A stretch of DNA of 64,000 nt from contig REEU01000142.1 of the NCBI GenBank assembly GCA_007694905.1, positions 62,001 to 126,000 on the forward strand, in the 5' to 3' direction. This DNA comes from Gammaproteobacteria bacterium. Its GTDB lineage: Bacteria; Pseudomonadota; Gammaproteobacteria; Pseudomonadales; Azotimanducaceae. Both the position numbers and the translations under genes were made by a program. Below the pieces are notes generated by a model. It was not told the origin of the DNA. It made no database searches and was given only the letters and a program-made list of their open reading frames with translations. Positions 17,536 to 25,598 of the stretch are shown here, one piece after another (position 1 is the stretch's first letter; each line of letters begins with the position of its first letter).

Positions 17536-18453
17536 ATGAACGGAATGATCGAAGTCGCTCGCTCCAGCGTGCAGACCTGGGAATGCGACCAGATGGGCCA
17601 TATGAACGTGCAGTTTTATCTGGACAAGGCCGATCAGGGGCTGACCACACTGGCCCTGGAACTCGGTCTCGGACCCACCCAAGCGCGCAGCTCAGGCGTG
17701 ATGCTGCGCGCGCGCGAACACCACGTGCGCTTCCTGCGCGAGCAACGTCCAGGCGCACCGTTCTTCCTTCGCGGCGGTCTCGTCGACGTCGGCGAGAGCG
17801 GCCTCACCGTCTATCAGGAGATGGTCGAGACGGTGTCCGATACGGCCGCGGCGACGTTTCTGATCGACGTGGAATGCGTGGACATCGCCAGCCGCACGCC
17901 GCAACCCCTGTCCGAGGCGCTTCGGGCGTACTCCGAACAGCGCGTCGAGGTCCCGGTCCACGGTCGCCCCCGCGGTCTCGAACTGGCGCCGCCGCGGCCG
18001 GCGCCGACGCTTGCCGACGCCGAACGCTCCGGCATGCTCCGCACCTGGCAGGGCGCCATCAGCCGCGATCAGTGTGACGACGCCGGCTTCCTCACCGTGC
18101 GTCACTTCATGGGCATCGTGTCCGACAGCATCCCGAACCTGCTCGCCCTCACTGGCGGCAGCGACCGGTCGAAGACACCCGGCGTCGGCGGCGCCGCGCT
18201 GGAGTACCGCTTCGTTTATCGCGGGCAGCCTCGCGTCGGCGACGTGCTGACGCTGCGCAGCGGCCTCAAACAGGTCGGCAGCAAGGCCTACACCTGGTGC
18301 CACTGGCTGTTCGATCTGGAGACCGGCACGGCAGTCGCCACCGCCGAGGCAGTGGCGATCGCGATGGATCTCGAGGCGCGTCGAGCCATTCCGATTCCGG
18401 AGGCGATGCGCGCCAACCTCGAGGCGAGGGTGATTCCGGGGCTCGGGGTGTGA
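17536..18453 (+). CDS. Acyl-CoA thioesterase, double hot-dog
   Basis: A 305-residue protein built of two hot-dog folds. The first has VQTWECDQMGHMNVQFYLDKAD (residues 12-33), the 4-hydroxybenzoyl-CoA thioesterase signature in which the Asp of the WxxDxxxHMNxxxY pattern is catalytic. The second has RDQCDDAGFLTVRHFMGIVSD near residue 180 and FVYRGQPRVGDVL. Family members hydrolyse acyl-CoA to free acid and CoA. The ATG at 17536 (MNGMIEVARS) was chosen at the domain boundary. It is divergent from the acyl-CoA dehydrogenase, so a shared acyl-CoA pathway is likely, though the acyl group is unknown. Confidence 0.85.
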   Translation: MNGMIEVARSSVQTWECDQMGHMNVQFYLDKADQGLTTLALELGLGPTQARSSGVMLRAREHHVRFLREQRPGAPFFLRGGLVDVGESGLTVYQEMVETVSDTAAATFLIDVECVDIASRTPQPLSEALRAYSEQRVEVPVHGRPRGLELAPPRPAPTLADAERSGMLRTWQGAISRDQCDDAGFLTVRHFMGIVSDSIPNLLALTGGSDRSKTPGVGGAALEYRFVYRGQPRVGDVLTLRSGLKQVGSKAYTWCHWLFDLETGTAVATAEAVAIAMDLEARRAIPIPEAMRANLEARVIPGLGV

Positions 18454-18570
18454 GTGCGGGATCGGGCCGCTGCAACGGTCGTCAGGATGCCAACGACTCA
18501 TAAGAGGCGCGACAGGCGGAACGAAAAGGTCTATGAATACCCTGTGATTTGCGGCGGCGCGCGGTTAATA

Positions 18571-18592
18571 TATCTGTATAAAAATACATATA
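18571..18592 (+). promoter_or_regulatory. AT-rich inverted repeat at the HNH-gene promoter
   Basis: In very GC-rich surroundings, 18565-18593 is almost pure A/T. TGTAT (18575-18579) and ATACA (18584-18588) form a perfect inverted repeat around AAAA, extended outward by TAT/ATA across one mismatch. The region also holds TATAAA- and TATACT-like -10 candidates 10-25 bases before the start codon. It could be the promoter plus an operator, or a mark of imported DNA. Confidence 0.4.
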
Positions 18593-18604
18593 CTGGAGCC
18601 GGCC

Positions 18605-20050
18605 ATGGCCCCGGAAACTACCGAACTTCCCGACTTCAGCACGCTCACCCCGGATGAACTCGACGATCAGCTTGCGCTGCTGTGCAGCCACATCTACGCC
18701 GCCGAGTATCAGCTCCTGCTCTGCATCCGGGAGTGGGACAAGCGCTGTTCGATTCACGTCTACGGCGTGAAGTCGACGGCCCACTGGCTCAATGCCCGTT
18801 GCGGCATCGCCATGGGTGCCGCCCGCGAGAAGGTCCGTGTCGCCCGCGCGCTGGAGCAGTTGCCTCGCGTCAGCGAGCTGTTCGCTCGCGGCCAGCTCAG
18901 CTACTCCAAGGTACGCGCCCTCACCCGCGTCGCCACAGCCGCCAATGAGGACTACCTGGTCGGCGTTGCGCTGCAGGGCACGGCCTCGCACCTGGAACGC
19001 CTGACCTCCGCCTACCGCAAGTTGGAGCGCCTGCATGATCCCGAGCGCTTAATGAACCAGCGCCGGTTGCGCCACGTGAAGTGGTACTGGGACGACGACG
19101 GCATGCTGGTGTTCCACGGCCGACTGCCACCCGAGGACGGCGCCCTGTTCATCAAGTGCATCGAAGCCATGCGCGACGTCATCTATCGCGAGGAAGGTCC
19201 GCGGGACAAAGGCGATGCCTTCGAGCAGGCCCAGGGCAAGGTGGAGCAGGATGTGTTCAGTCCCGCAGCCGCGCGAAACGCGGACGCACTGCTGAAACTG
19301 CTGGAGACCGGGGCCGCGAGTTAACCACGCGCCCTCGGCGGGCCGGAGCGGCTGCAGGTGATGTTGCATGTGCCGGTGACACCGGCGCAAACGGAGGCCG
19401 TTCCCGACGTTGGTGTCCCCGACAATGGTGTCCCCGACAATGGTGTCCCCGACGACCTCGCCATTGGCCTCCATGCCCATCTGGAGCCAGGCACCGTGGT
19501 CGCACCCGAGACCGCACGCCGGCTGTGTTGTGATGCTTCGCGGGTGCTGATGGTGGAGAACGACAAGGGCGAACCGCTGTCAGTCGGGCGACGCCAGCGC
19601 ACGGTGCCGTGGCCGATCCGCCGGGCGCTGATGCAGCGGGACGGTGGTTGTACGTTCCCGGGCTGCACTGAACGTCGCTACGTGGATGCCCACCACATCC
19701 AGCACTGGGCAGACGGTGGCGAAACCTCGCTTGAGAACTGCACGTTGCTCTGCCGCCACCATCACCGTCTGGTGCACGAGGAAGGTTTCGGCTGCGAACG
19801 CTCAGCCGATGGTGAAATGCTGTTCCGCTATCCGGACGGTGGCGTGTTACCGGCGAGTTTTCGCCTGGCGCCGGGCAGCTACCGGAGTCTCGCCGACCGG
19901 CACCGGAAACAGCGCATCGGCATCTCCGCAGAAACATCCATCCGCTCGACGGTCTGGGGGCGCGAGATCGACATGAGCGGATTGCTGGCGGGGCTGATTG
20001 CGGTCAGCCATGGTCCGGATTTCGAGTACCCGACGCCGCGACGCGGCTAG
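18605..20050 (+). pseudogene. DUF222/HNH endonuclease gene interrupted by an in-frame TAA
   Basis: Two frames in the same register together make one protein of the DUF222-plus-HNH family (13E12-repeat-like, often mobile-element associated). Part one, 18605-19324, 239 residues, is the helical DUF222 domain (AHWLNARCGIAMGAAREKVRV, FSYSK-like QLSYSKVRALTRVA). It ends at TAA 19322-19324, and the same frame continues at once with PRALGGPERLQVMLHVPV, the next expected segment. Part two, ending 20050, carries the HNH nuclease core: RDGGCTFPGCTERRYVDAHH, HWADGG, NCTLLCRHHHRLVHE. An internal GTG-ATG at 19358-19363 might allow re-initiation. Nuclease activity would need the second part. The start ATG 18605 follows GGAG. 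Confidence 0.8.
19411..19455 (+). repeat. Three 15-base in-frame tandem repeats
   Basis: TGGTGTCCCCGACAA is repeated at 19411-19425 and 19426-19440, with a third copy ending GA at 19441-19455. In frame it encodes GVPDN-GVPDN-GVPDD, a linker between the DUF222 and HNH parts. The number of copies may vary by slippage between strains. Confidence 0.9.
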
Positions 20051-20063
20051 CCCCGCCCGCACT

Positions 20064-20525
20064 TCAGGCCAGGGGATATCCGGCAAAGGCCTTGGATACC
20101 TTCATGCGGATGTTGGACGCGATGGTGCTGACGCCGGAGCCGCTGTCGAGCAGGCCATCGCTGAGCTCCCGATAGTGATCGATGTCGCGACAGACGAATG
20201 TCACCAGAAAGTCGAAGCGACCGCTGATCTGACAGGCCTCGATCACCTCCGGTATGGCGGCCAGCTCGGCTTCGAACGCGACGAAGTCGGCGACCTGATG
20301 TCGCTTCAGCGTGACTTCGGCGAACACGGTCACCGAGTTGCGGACACGCCCGAGGTCGAGCTCCGCGAGGTAGCGGCAAATGACGCCGGTCTGTTCGAGC
20401 CGCTTGACCCGCTTCAGGCAGGCGCTTGGACTGAGTGCCACACGCTCGGCAAGGTCCCGATTGGAGATCCGGCCGTCGAGCTGCAGCACCTTCAGGATGC
20501 GGTGGTCCGTTCGGTCGAGCTCCAT
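20064..20525 (-). CDS. Lrp/AsnC family transcriptional regulator
   Basis: A 153-residue regulator. The N-terminal winged helix-turn-helix spans residues 3-60 (MELDRTDHRILKVLQLDGRI, then SNRDLAERVALSPSACLKRV). The C-terminal RAM/ACT-like ligand domain has EACQISGRFDFLVTFVCRDI. Lrp-type proteins form octamers that sense amino acids and act at short AT-rich dyads. It is divergent from the ornithine cyclodeaminase gene with 185 bases between starts, and a perfect dyad lies in that gap at 20630-20644. The most direct inference is that it controls the arginine/ornithine genes beside it, like BkdR, PutR or ArgR-type local Lrp proteins. Confidence 0.93.
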   Translation of the reverse strand: MELDRTDHRILKVLQLDGRISNRDLAERVALSPSACLKRVKRLEQTGVICRYLAELDLGRVRNSVTVFAEVTLKRHQVADFVAFEAELAAIPEVIEACQISGRFDFLVTFVCRDIDHYRELSDGLLDSGSGVSTIASNIRMKVSKAFAGYPLA

Positions 20526-20629
20526 GCTCCCTCCCTCCTGCGGGCCGTGACAGAGGCAGTGTGCCGCCTATAGAAACTTTATGCACCAACAGGCCCGAAA
20601 AAGTGCAGCAAGTGCACGATCGAGGGCCC

Positions 20630-20644
20630 ATTTGAGCTTCAAAT
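20630..20644. promoter_or_regulatory. Candidate Lrp operator, perfect dyad
   Basis: ATTTGA-GCT-TCAAAT is a perfect inverted repeat, 15 bases long like known Lrp half-octamer sites. It lies between the divergent lrp-like gene and the ornithine cyclodeaminase gene, 67 bases before the latter's start. A nearby direct repeat AAGTGCA (20601 and 20610) may be a second contact. Confidence 0.5.
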
Positions 20645-20710
20645 CAACAAGAAATGCCCTAACGTAGCCGGGTGTAGAAAATTTCGCACAACGACTTCAG
20701 GAGTCTGTTC

Positions 20711-21736
20711 ATGGTTCGTCTCATCGACGTTCCCACGCTGCAGCGTTTCGTCGCCCAACGCGGCATCGAGCGCGTACTCGCGGAACTTGCCGATGCCATC
20801 GAAGCGGCCTACGCGCGCTGGGACGAGTTCGACAAGAGCCCCCGTCACGCGACCCACTTCGAGCATGGCGTGATCGAGCTGATGCCGGTGGCCGATGCCC
20901 GCCGCTATGCCTGCAAGTACGTCAACGGGCATCCGGGCAATCCGCAGCACGGCCGCATGACCGTCGCCGCGCTGGGCATCCTCTCCGACGTCGAGAGCGG
21001 CTATCCGATCCTGGTTTCGGAGATGACGCTGCTGACCGCGCTGCGTACCGCGGCGACCTCAGCCCTGGTCGCCCGCCACTGCGCACGGCAGGACACGAGC
21101 ACGCTGGCACTGATCGGTACCGGTGCGCAGTCCGAGTTCCAGACCCTGGCCATCGGCAACGAGCGGCCGCTGCGACAGATCCGCTTCTACGACGTAGATC
21201 CGGCAGCCATGGAGAAATACGCGCTCAACATGTCGGAGCAGAACCTGGAGCTCGTGCCCTGCGACTCCATCGAGCAGGCCGTCTCCGGCGCCGACCTGGT
21301 GTCGGTGGCCACGGCCATCAAGGACCGGCAGTCACTGCTGACGACGGCCATGCTGCGCCCGGGCATGCACATCAACGCCGTGGGCGGCGACTGTCCCGGC
21401 AAGACCGAGCTGGACTCGGCCGTGCTGCCAGAGTGCGACATCATCGTCGAATACGAGCCGCAGACCCGCATCGAAGGTGAGATTCAGGGTTCGGATCACC
21501 AAGTGACCGAATTTCATGAAATCGTTCGCGGTCGACGCCCCGGCCGTCTCAGCGAGGACAGCATCACGCTGTTCGATTCGGTGGGCTTCGCGCTGGAAGA
21601 CCATGCCGCCTTGAACTGGCTCTACGAGCATCTGACCCGCGCCACCGATGTCGACCTGATTCCGGATGCGCATGATCCGCGTGACCTGTTCGCCATGCTG
21701 CAGCCGCCGACCTACGGTCGTGCCGCCAGCTTCTGA
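20711..21736 (+). CDS. Ornithine cyclodeaminase
   Basis: A 341-residue enzyme of the ornithine cyclodeaminase/mu-crystallin family, which turns L-ornithine into L-proline and ammonia with bound NAD. N-terminal motifs include HATHFEHGVIELMPVAD and YACKYVNGHPGNPQHGRMTV (substrate Lys in YACKYVNGHP). The Rossmann domain has TLALIGTGAQSEFQ (about residues 133-146). The substrate loop INAVGGDCPGKTELD holds the catalytic Asp region of ornithine cyclodeaminases, which supports this over alanine dehydrogenase or ketimine reductase. The start ATG follows AGGAG. The arginine dihydrolase-like gene begins 30 bases after its stop: together arginine to ornithine to proline. Confidence 0.92.
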   Translation: MVRLIDVPTLQRFVAQRGIERVLAELADAIEAAYARWDEFDKSPRHATHFEHGVIELMPVADARRYACKYVNGHPGNPQHGRMTVAALGILSDVESGYPILVSEMTLLTALRTAATSALVARHCARQDTSTLALIGTGAQSEFQTLAIGNERPLRQIRFYDVDPAAMEKYALNMSEQNLELVPCDSIEQAVSGADLVSVATAIKDRQSLLTTAMLRPGMHINAVGGDCPGKTELDSAVLPECDIIVEYEPQTRIEGEIQGSDHQVTEFHEIVRGRRPGRLSEDSITLFDSVGFALEDHAALNWLYEHLTRATDVDLIPDAHDPRDLFAMLQPPTYGRAASF

Positions 21737-21766
21737 CACCCCGCTTCGAGGATTGGAGATCCACTG

Positions 21767-22588
21767 ATGACCCAACGCAATCGCCTGCTGATGTGCCCGC
21801 CGCAGCACTTCACTGTGCGCTACGAGATCAATCCGTGGATGAACGTGCAGCGCAAGCCCGATGCCGCCGCCGCGCATGATCAGTGGCAGCAGCTGGTGGC
21901 GAACCTTGAGCCCGCAGCCGACATCGTCCTCTGCGAACCGGCAGCGGACGCACCCGACATGGTGTTCACGGCCAACGCCGGCTTCGTGTTCGACGGGCGG
22001 GTGGTGGTCAGCCGCTTCCGGCATCCCGAGCGGCAGACTGAGGAACCCCACTTCGCGGACTGGTTCGAAGACGCCGGCTTCGCGCTGATGGACTGGCCGG
22101 AGGATGTCCGCTTCGAAGGGGCGGGCGACTGCCTGGTGGACCGCGGCGAGCGCCGTTTGTGGCTGGGCCATGGGCTGCGCAGCGACCCCCGCGCCGGCGC
22201 TGCCCTGGAAACCGCATTCGAAGTGCCGGTGCACACGCTGACCCTGGTGGATCCGCGCTTCTACCACCTGGACACCTGCTTTTGTCCGCTCGCGGACGGC
22301 TACACGCTGTACTACCCGACTGCGTTCAGTGCCGAGTCGCAGATGCTGATCCGATCGCTGATCCCGGCAGAGAAACGGATCGAGGTCAGCGACGGCGACG
22401 CCCAGGCCTTCGCCTGCAATGCCGTCGGGCTCGGTGAGCATGTGTTCATGAACCGGTCGTCGAAGGCGCTGCGGTCGACGCTGGCCAAGCTCGGCTTCGA
22501 GGTCCACGAATCGCCGGTCACCGAGTTCCTGCGCGCCGGCGGAGCGGTGAAGTGCCTGAGCCTGAACCTGGACGATCCCATCGTCTGA
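21767..22588 (+). CDS. Arginine dihydrolase-like guanidino-group-modifying enzyme
   Basis: A 273-residue protein of the GME/amidinotransferase superfamily (five-bladed propeller). The visible catalytic set is Glu117-Gly-x-Gly-Asp121, His167 (FYHLDTC) and Cys263 (GGAVKCLSL). The substrate loop reads PDMVFTANAG with Asn at 70, where arginine deiminases have Asp. In the cyanobacterial arginine dihydrolase (ArgZ, N-terminal half of AgrE) the equivalent Asn71 is reported as critical for releasing both ammonias. I therefore favour arginine + 2 H2O to ornithine + CO2 + 2 NH3 over a dimethylarginine hydrolase. The partner ornithine cyclodeaminase lies 30 bases upstream, the reverse of the fused cyanobacterial order. 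Confidence 0.8.
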   Translation: MTQRNRLLMCPPQHFTVRYEINPWMNVQRKPDAAAAHDQWQQLVANLEPAADIVLCEPAADAPDMVFTANAGFVFDGRVVVSRFRHPERQTEEPHFADWFEDAGFALMDWPEDVRFEGAGDCLVDRGERRLWLGHGLRSDPRAGAALETAFEVPVHTLTLVDPRFYHLDTCFCPLADGYTLYYPTAFSAESQMLIRSLIPAEKRIEVSDGDAQAFACNAVGLGEHVFMNRSSKALRSTLAKLGFEVHESPVTEFLRAGGAVKCLSLNLDDPIV

Positions 22589-23677
22589 TCAGTTCGGTCT
22601 GTCCCTCGGCACCATCACCGGGCGCTCGAGCCAACGCTCGAAGCGCTCGGTGAGGCGGTCGAGATTCGCTGCCCACCACTCAGCATCGCCCTCGATCGCC
22701 GCGACCATGTTCTCTTCCGCTGTCGGCAATTGCCGGCGAATCTCCGGATCGATCTGCTCCAGTGAGGAGCGCCGCACGGGTCCATAGGGGATATAGCGCA
22801 TCTGCCGGGCCAGGCTGTCAGTGGTGGTCGCGAAACGGACGAACTCCGCCGCCAGTTCCTGCCGGCGCCCATTGCGGGGGATGACCCACACGTCCATGAA
22901 CCAGACCTGATGGTCCCAGAGGATCGAAAACGTCTCGCCCCGCTGCACCGCATCGAACACGCGCCCATTGAACACCGACGTCATGCTCACACGGCCCGTC
23001 TCCAGCAACCGGATCGCTTCCTCGCCGCTGCGCCACCAGTCCACCCACGGCTTGACGCCGTTGAGGACGCGAAAAGCACGATCCACGCCTTCGTCCGTGT
23101 CCAGCACCCGGTAGACATCCTCCCTCGGCACCCCATCCGCGATCAGCGCCCATTCCAGATTCACCTTGGGCGAACGCCGCAGGCCGCGCCGTCCGGGGAA
23201 ACCCTGCACGTCGAAGAAATCCTCGATGCGCTGCGGTGCCCGCTCGATCCGCTCGTGGTCGTAGGCCACCACGGTGGCAGCGACCACGTTGCCGATGCCG
23301 CAGCGCAGCAGGCTGCCTTCGAGAAAGTCCTCGCGCGCCGGCGTCCCGTCCGGCGCCGGCGGCAGCGTATCGTGGTCGAAAGTAACCAGCAGGTTATCAC
23401 GGCAGGCGCGATGGGCATCGAACAGCTCCATGTCCACCACGTCCCAGCGTACGTTCCAGGCGCGCACCTGGGAGCGCACCTCATCGATGCCGCCGGTGTA
23501 CTCGAGCACGTCGACGGTGATGCCCGTCTCCTCCTCGAATGGCAGGATGAAGCCGAGCATCTGACTCTTCACGTAGGCGCCTCCCCAGGACACCACGGTC
23601 AGGCGGTCAGCCGCGGCGGCAGGGACAAGGAGCAGTACGATCAGGAACAGCAGCGTCGGTCGTCGCAAAATGCTCAC
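22589..23677 (-). CDS. PotD-like extracellular solute-binding protein
   Basis: A 362-residue periplasmic binding protein with a clean signal peptide (residues 1-23, ending PAAAA). The mature start RLTVVSWGGAYVKSQ is that of the spermidine/putrescine-binding family (SBP_bac_6/8 type). Ligand-lobe features include YDHERIERAPQRIEDFFD and NGRVFDAVQRGE. Such proteins deliver polyamines or related cations to an ABC importer. No permease or ATPase gene is adjacent, so the importer is either elsewhere or absent. It converges exactly on the arginine dihydrolase gene (stop next to stop) and overlaps the porin gene by 4 bases (ATG at 23677, porin stop 23674), so it is cotranslated with the porin. Confidence 0.88.
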   Translation of the reverse strand: MSILRRPTLLFLIVLLLVPAAAADRLTVVSWGGAYVKSQMLGFILPFEEETGITVDVLEYTGGIDEVRSQVRAWNVRWDVVDMELFDAHRACRDNLLVTFDHDTLPPAPDGTPAREDFLEGSLLRCGIGNVVAATVVAYDHERIERAPQRIEDFFDVQGFPGRRGLRRSPKVNLEWALIADGVPREDVYRVLDTDEGVDRAFRVLNGVKPWVDWWRSGEEAIRLLETGRVSMTSVFNGRVFDAVQRGETFSILWDHQVWFMDVWVIPRNGRRQELAAEFVRFATTTDSLARQMRYIPYGPVRRSSLEQIDPEIRRQLPTAEENMVAAIEGDAEWWAANLDRLTERFERWLERPVMVPRDRPN

Positions 23678-24999
23678 CAGTAGTACCCCAGATTGATGTT
23701 GAACCGGCTGCGCCAGCGGTCGTCGTCGCCGCCGGCCATGGAGCCTTCGCCGAAGAACAGCATGTTGCGCGCGAAGATGAGATCCAGATAGGCATACAGC
23801 GGACCGGCGCCGACGCTGCAGCCAACGGTGTTCAACTCCGAGTCACGACCGCCGCCAACATCTTTGATGAGGCGCGAGTAGTTGTTGTAGCAGACCACCT
23901 GATCGAACCAGGAGTCTGACAGCTCGAAGTTGTAGGCGAGATTCACCACCGCCAGCTTGCCCTTCGCGGCGAGATCGAAGCTGGTCCCGAACGCGCCGAG
24001 GCGGACGCTGTCATTGCTCACGCCCGGCGGATTGTCCGGATCATAGACGTAGCGCGCACCCTGCAGCTGCAGGTTCCAGCGGCCACAGCGGCTGTCCAAG
24101 TGGCCTGAAGCCGCCCAATGACTCCCGCGGCTGTTCGTGGTTGCGTTGAACAGGTCCGCCCGCTGACCGGAGAGTCCGAATTCGTGCTCACAGCCGGTGT
24201 CCTGCCCCAGCGTGTAGGCGACGCGGGCATTGAAACGGTTGATTTCCTCGTTCTGCTGATCCCCCTGACGCACCACGTCCGGGGCATAGCGCGCGAGCGT
24301 TCCGGCACTGCCAAGCTCCTCGTTCTTGTAGAACGCGAGCTGTGTCTCCCAGGCTCCATCGCTACGCTCATACGCGATACCGAGATCATGGTTGTCGGAG
24401 AAGCCAGCGTAGAACGGGACGCCGTCCCAGTAGTTGTGAGATGCGAACGGAAGCAAACCAAAGGGTGTCCGGTGGATGCCGATCTTGACGACGCTGTCGT
24501 CCGCGAAGCGGTAGCCGAGCCAGCCCGCGCGAATGACATCCATATCGGGCGTGAATCGGTACTCGGCGCTGAGAATGATGTCGCGGATCTCTCCGTCCAC
24601 GTTCAGGCGGAACAGATCGAAGCCGCTGTCTCCACGGCGGGTACGGGAGTCGCGCACGTCCTCGCGGAAGAAGTGATTGAAGCGCAGTGCACCGCCGATT
24701 CGAATCGGTGAAGGCTCGGGCACTGCAGTGGCGCGGGCCTCCTCGAGCCGCTCAGCGCCGATCACCGCTTCACCGAGCAGTTCGGTCTCGAATCGGGGCT
24801 CGGTCAGCTCTGGCGTCCGCGCCGGACCGCTGTCCTGGGCCGCGAGGCGACGTTCGAGAATCTCCAGACGCTGCTGCAGCGCTTCGAGCTGCTGCTGCAA
24901 ACGCGCAATCTCATTGGCCTCCGCCTTGGCCGGGAACGGCGCAAGAAGCAGCAAAGCGAGCCCAGCCATCCCGAGACCGCAGTGCATTCCACTGGCCAT
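23674..24999 (-). CDS. Phosphate-selective porin O/P-like outer-membrane protein
   Basis: A 441-residue outer-membrane channel. A signal peptide ends near PAKAEA (residue 28). A coiled coil follows (IARLQQQLEALQQRLEILERR), which in OprP-type porins trimerises in the periplasm. The remainder alternates beta strands and ends SRFNINLGYYW, with the terminal aromatic expected for Bam-dependent insertion. It has OprP/OprO-family features such as GFDLFRLNVDGEI and FGLLPFASHNYWDGVPF. The start at 24999 has GGAGGAAG about 10 bases upstream. It is the first gene of a pair with the PotD-like binding protein, suggesting joint uptake of one solute across both membranes. Confidence 0.85.
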   Translation of the reverse strand: MASGMHCGLGMAGLALLLLAPFPAKAEANEIARLQQQLEALQQRLEILERRLAAQDSGPARTPELTEPRFETELLGEAVIGAERLEEARATAVPEPSPIRIGGALRFNHFFREDVRDSRTRRGDSGFDLFRLNVDGEIRDIILSAEYRFTPDMDVIRAGWLGYRFADDSVVKIGIHRTPFGLLPFASHNYWDGVPFYAGFSDNHDLGIAYERSDGAWETQLAFYKNEELGSAGTLARYAPDVVRQGDQQNEEINRFNARVAYTLGQDTGCEHEFGLSGQRADLFNATTNSRGSHWAASGHLDSRCGRWNLQLQGARYVYDPDNPPGVSNDSVRLGAFGTSFDLAAKGKLAVVNLAYNFELSDSWFDQVVCYNNYSRLIKDVGGGRDSELNTVGCSVGAGPLYAYLDLIFARNMLFFGEGSMAGGDDDRWRSRFNINLGYYW

Positions 25000-25079
25000 G
25001 ATCAACTCGCTTCCTCCACATCCACGCACAGCGGCGCCAGCGTACCAGCGTTCCGGTGAAGGGAAGCAAGAAGGGGACA

Positions 25080-25598
25080 TCAGCCAAACAGCGACCGTTG
25101 CTGATCGGCGAGCGCCACCCCTTCGTGGCGCAGCAACCAGCGCTTGGCGCCAAGGCCACCGGCGTAGCCGGTGAGGGACCCGTCGCTGCCGACGACTCGA
25201 TGACAGGGCAGCACGATCGCGAGCGGGTTGCGGCCGTTCGCGGCACCCACCGCGCGGCTGGCCGTGGGCTGACCGAGGCGGCGGGCCATCTCCCCATAAC
25301 TGCAGGTCGTGCCGAACGGGATCTCGGCGAGCACCGCCAGCACGGCGAGCTGAAAACGTGTGCCGCGCGGTGCCAGCGGCAGGTCGAACACGCGCCGCGT
25401 GCCCGCGAAGTATTCTTCGAGCTGGACGCGCGCCATCGCGAGGGCGTCGTCGTCGCGTCGCCATCCGGGAGCGGGGATGGCCGGGTCGTTGTTCCGATCC
25501 GGCAGCAGGATCTGGCGCAGACCGTCATCTCCGGCCACCAGCAGCAGCCTCCCAAGCGGACTCGGCATCTGTGCCCACATCAATTGTTCAGCGGTCAT
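25080..25598 (-). CDS. ogt: Methylated-DNA--protein-cysteine methyltransferase
   Basis: A 172-residue suicide enzyme that moves the methyl group from O6-methylguanine or O4-methylthymine to its own Cys132 in the motif LPCHRVVG. The rest of the C-terminal domain fits: [20 protein letters not shown], then [13 protein letters not shown] with the arginine finger, and [17 protein letters not shown]. The N-terminal ribonuclease-like domain is present and short. Its ATG at 25598 overlaps the end of the upstream ada-alkA-type gene by 11 bases, so both repair genes are on one transcript. The Ada N-terminal part and the Ogt part, joined in E. coli Ada, are here two proteins. Confidence 0.95.
   Translation of the reverse strand: MTAEQLMWAQMPSPLGRLLLVAGDDGLRQILLPDRNNDPAIPAPGWRRDDDALAMARVQLEEYFAGTRRVFDLPLAPRGTRFQLAVLAVLAEIPFGTTCSYGEMARRLGQPTASRAVGAANGRNPLAIVLPCHRVVGSDGSLTGYAGGLGAKRWLLRHEGVALADQQRSLFG

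Noticed and set aside
19358-20050. A separate intact HNH gene
   Set aside because: It is in the same frame as the DUF222 half and the sequence joining them is homologous across the stop, so one broken gene is the simpler reading, though re-initiation is not excluded.
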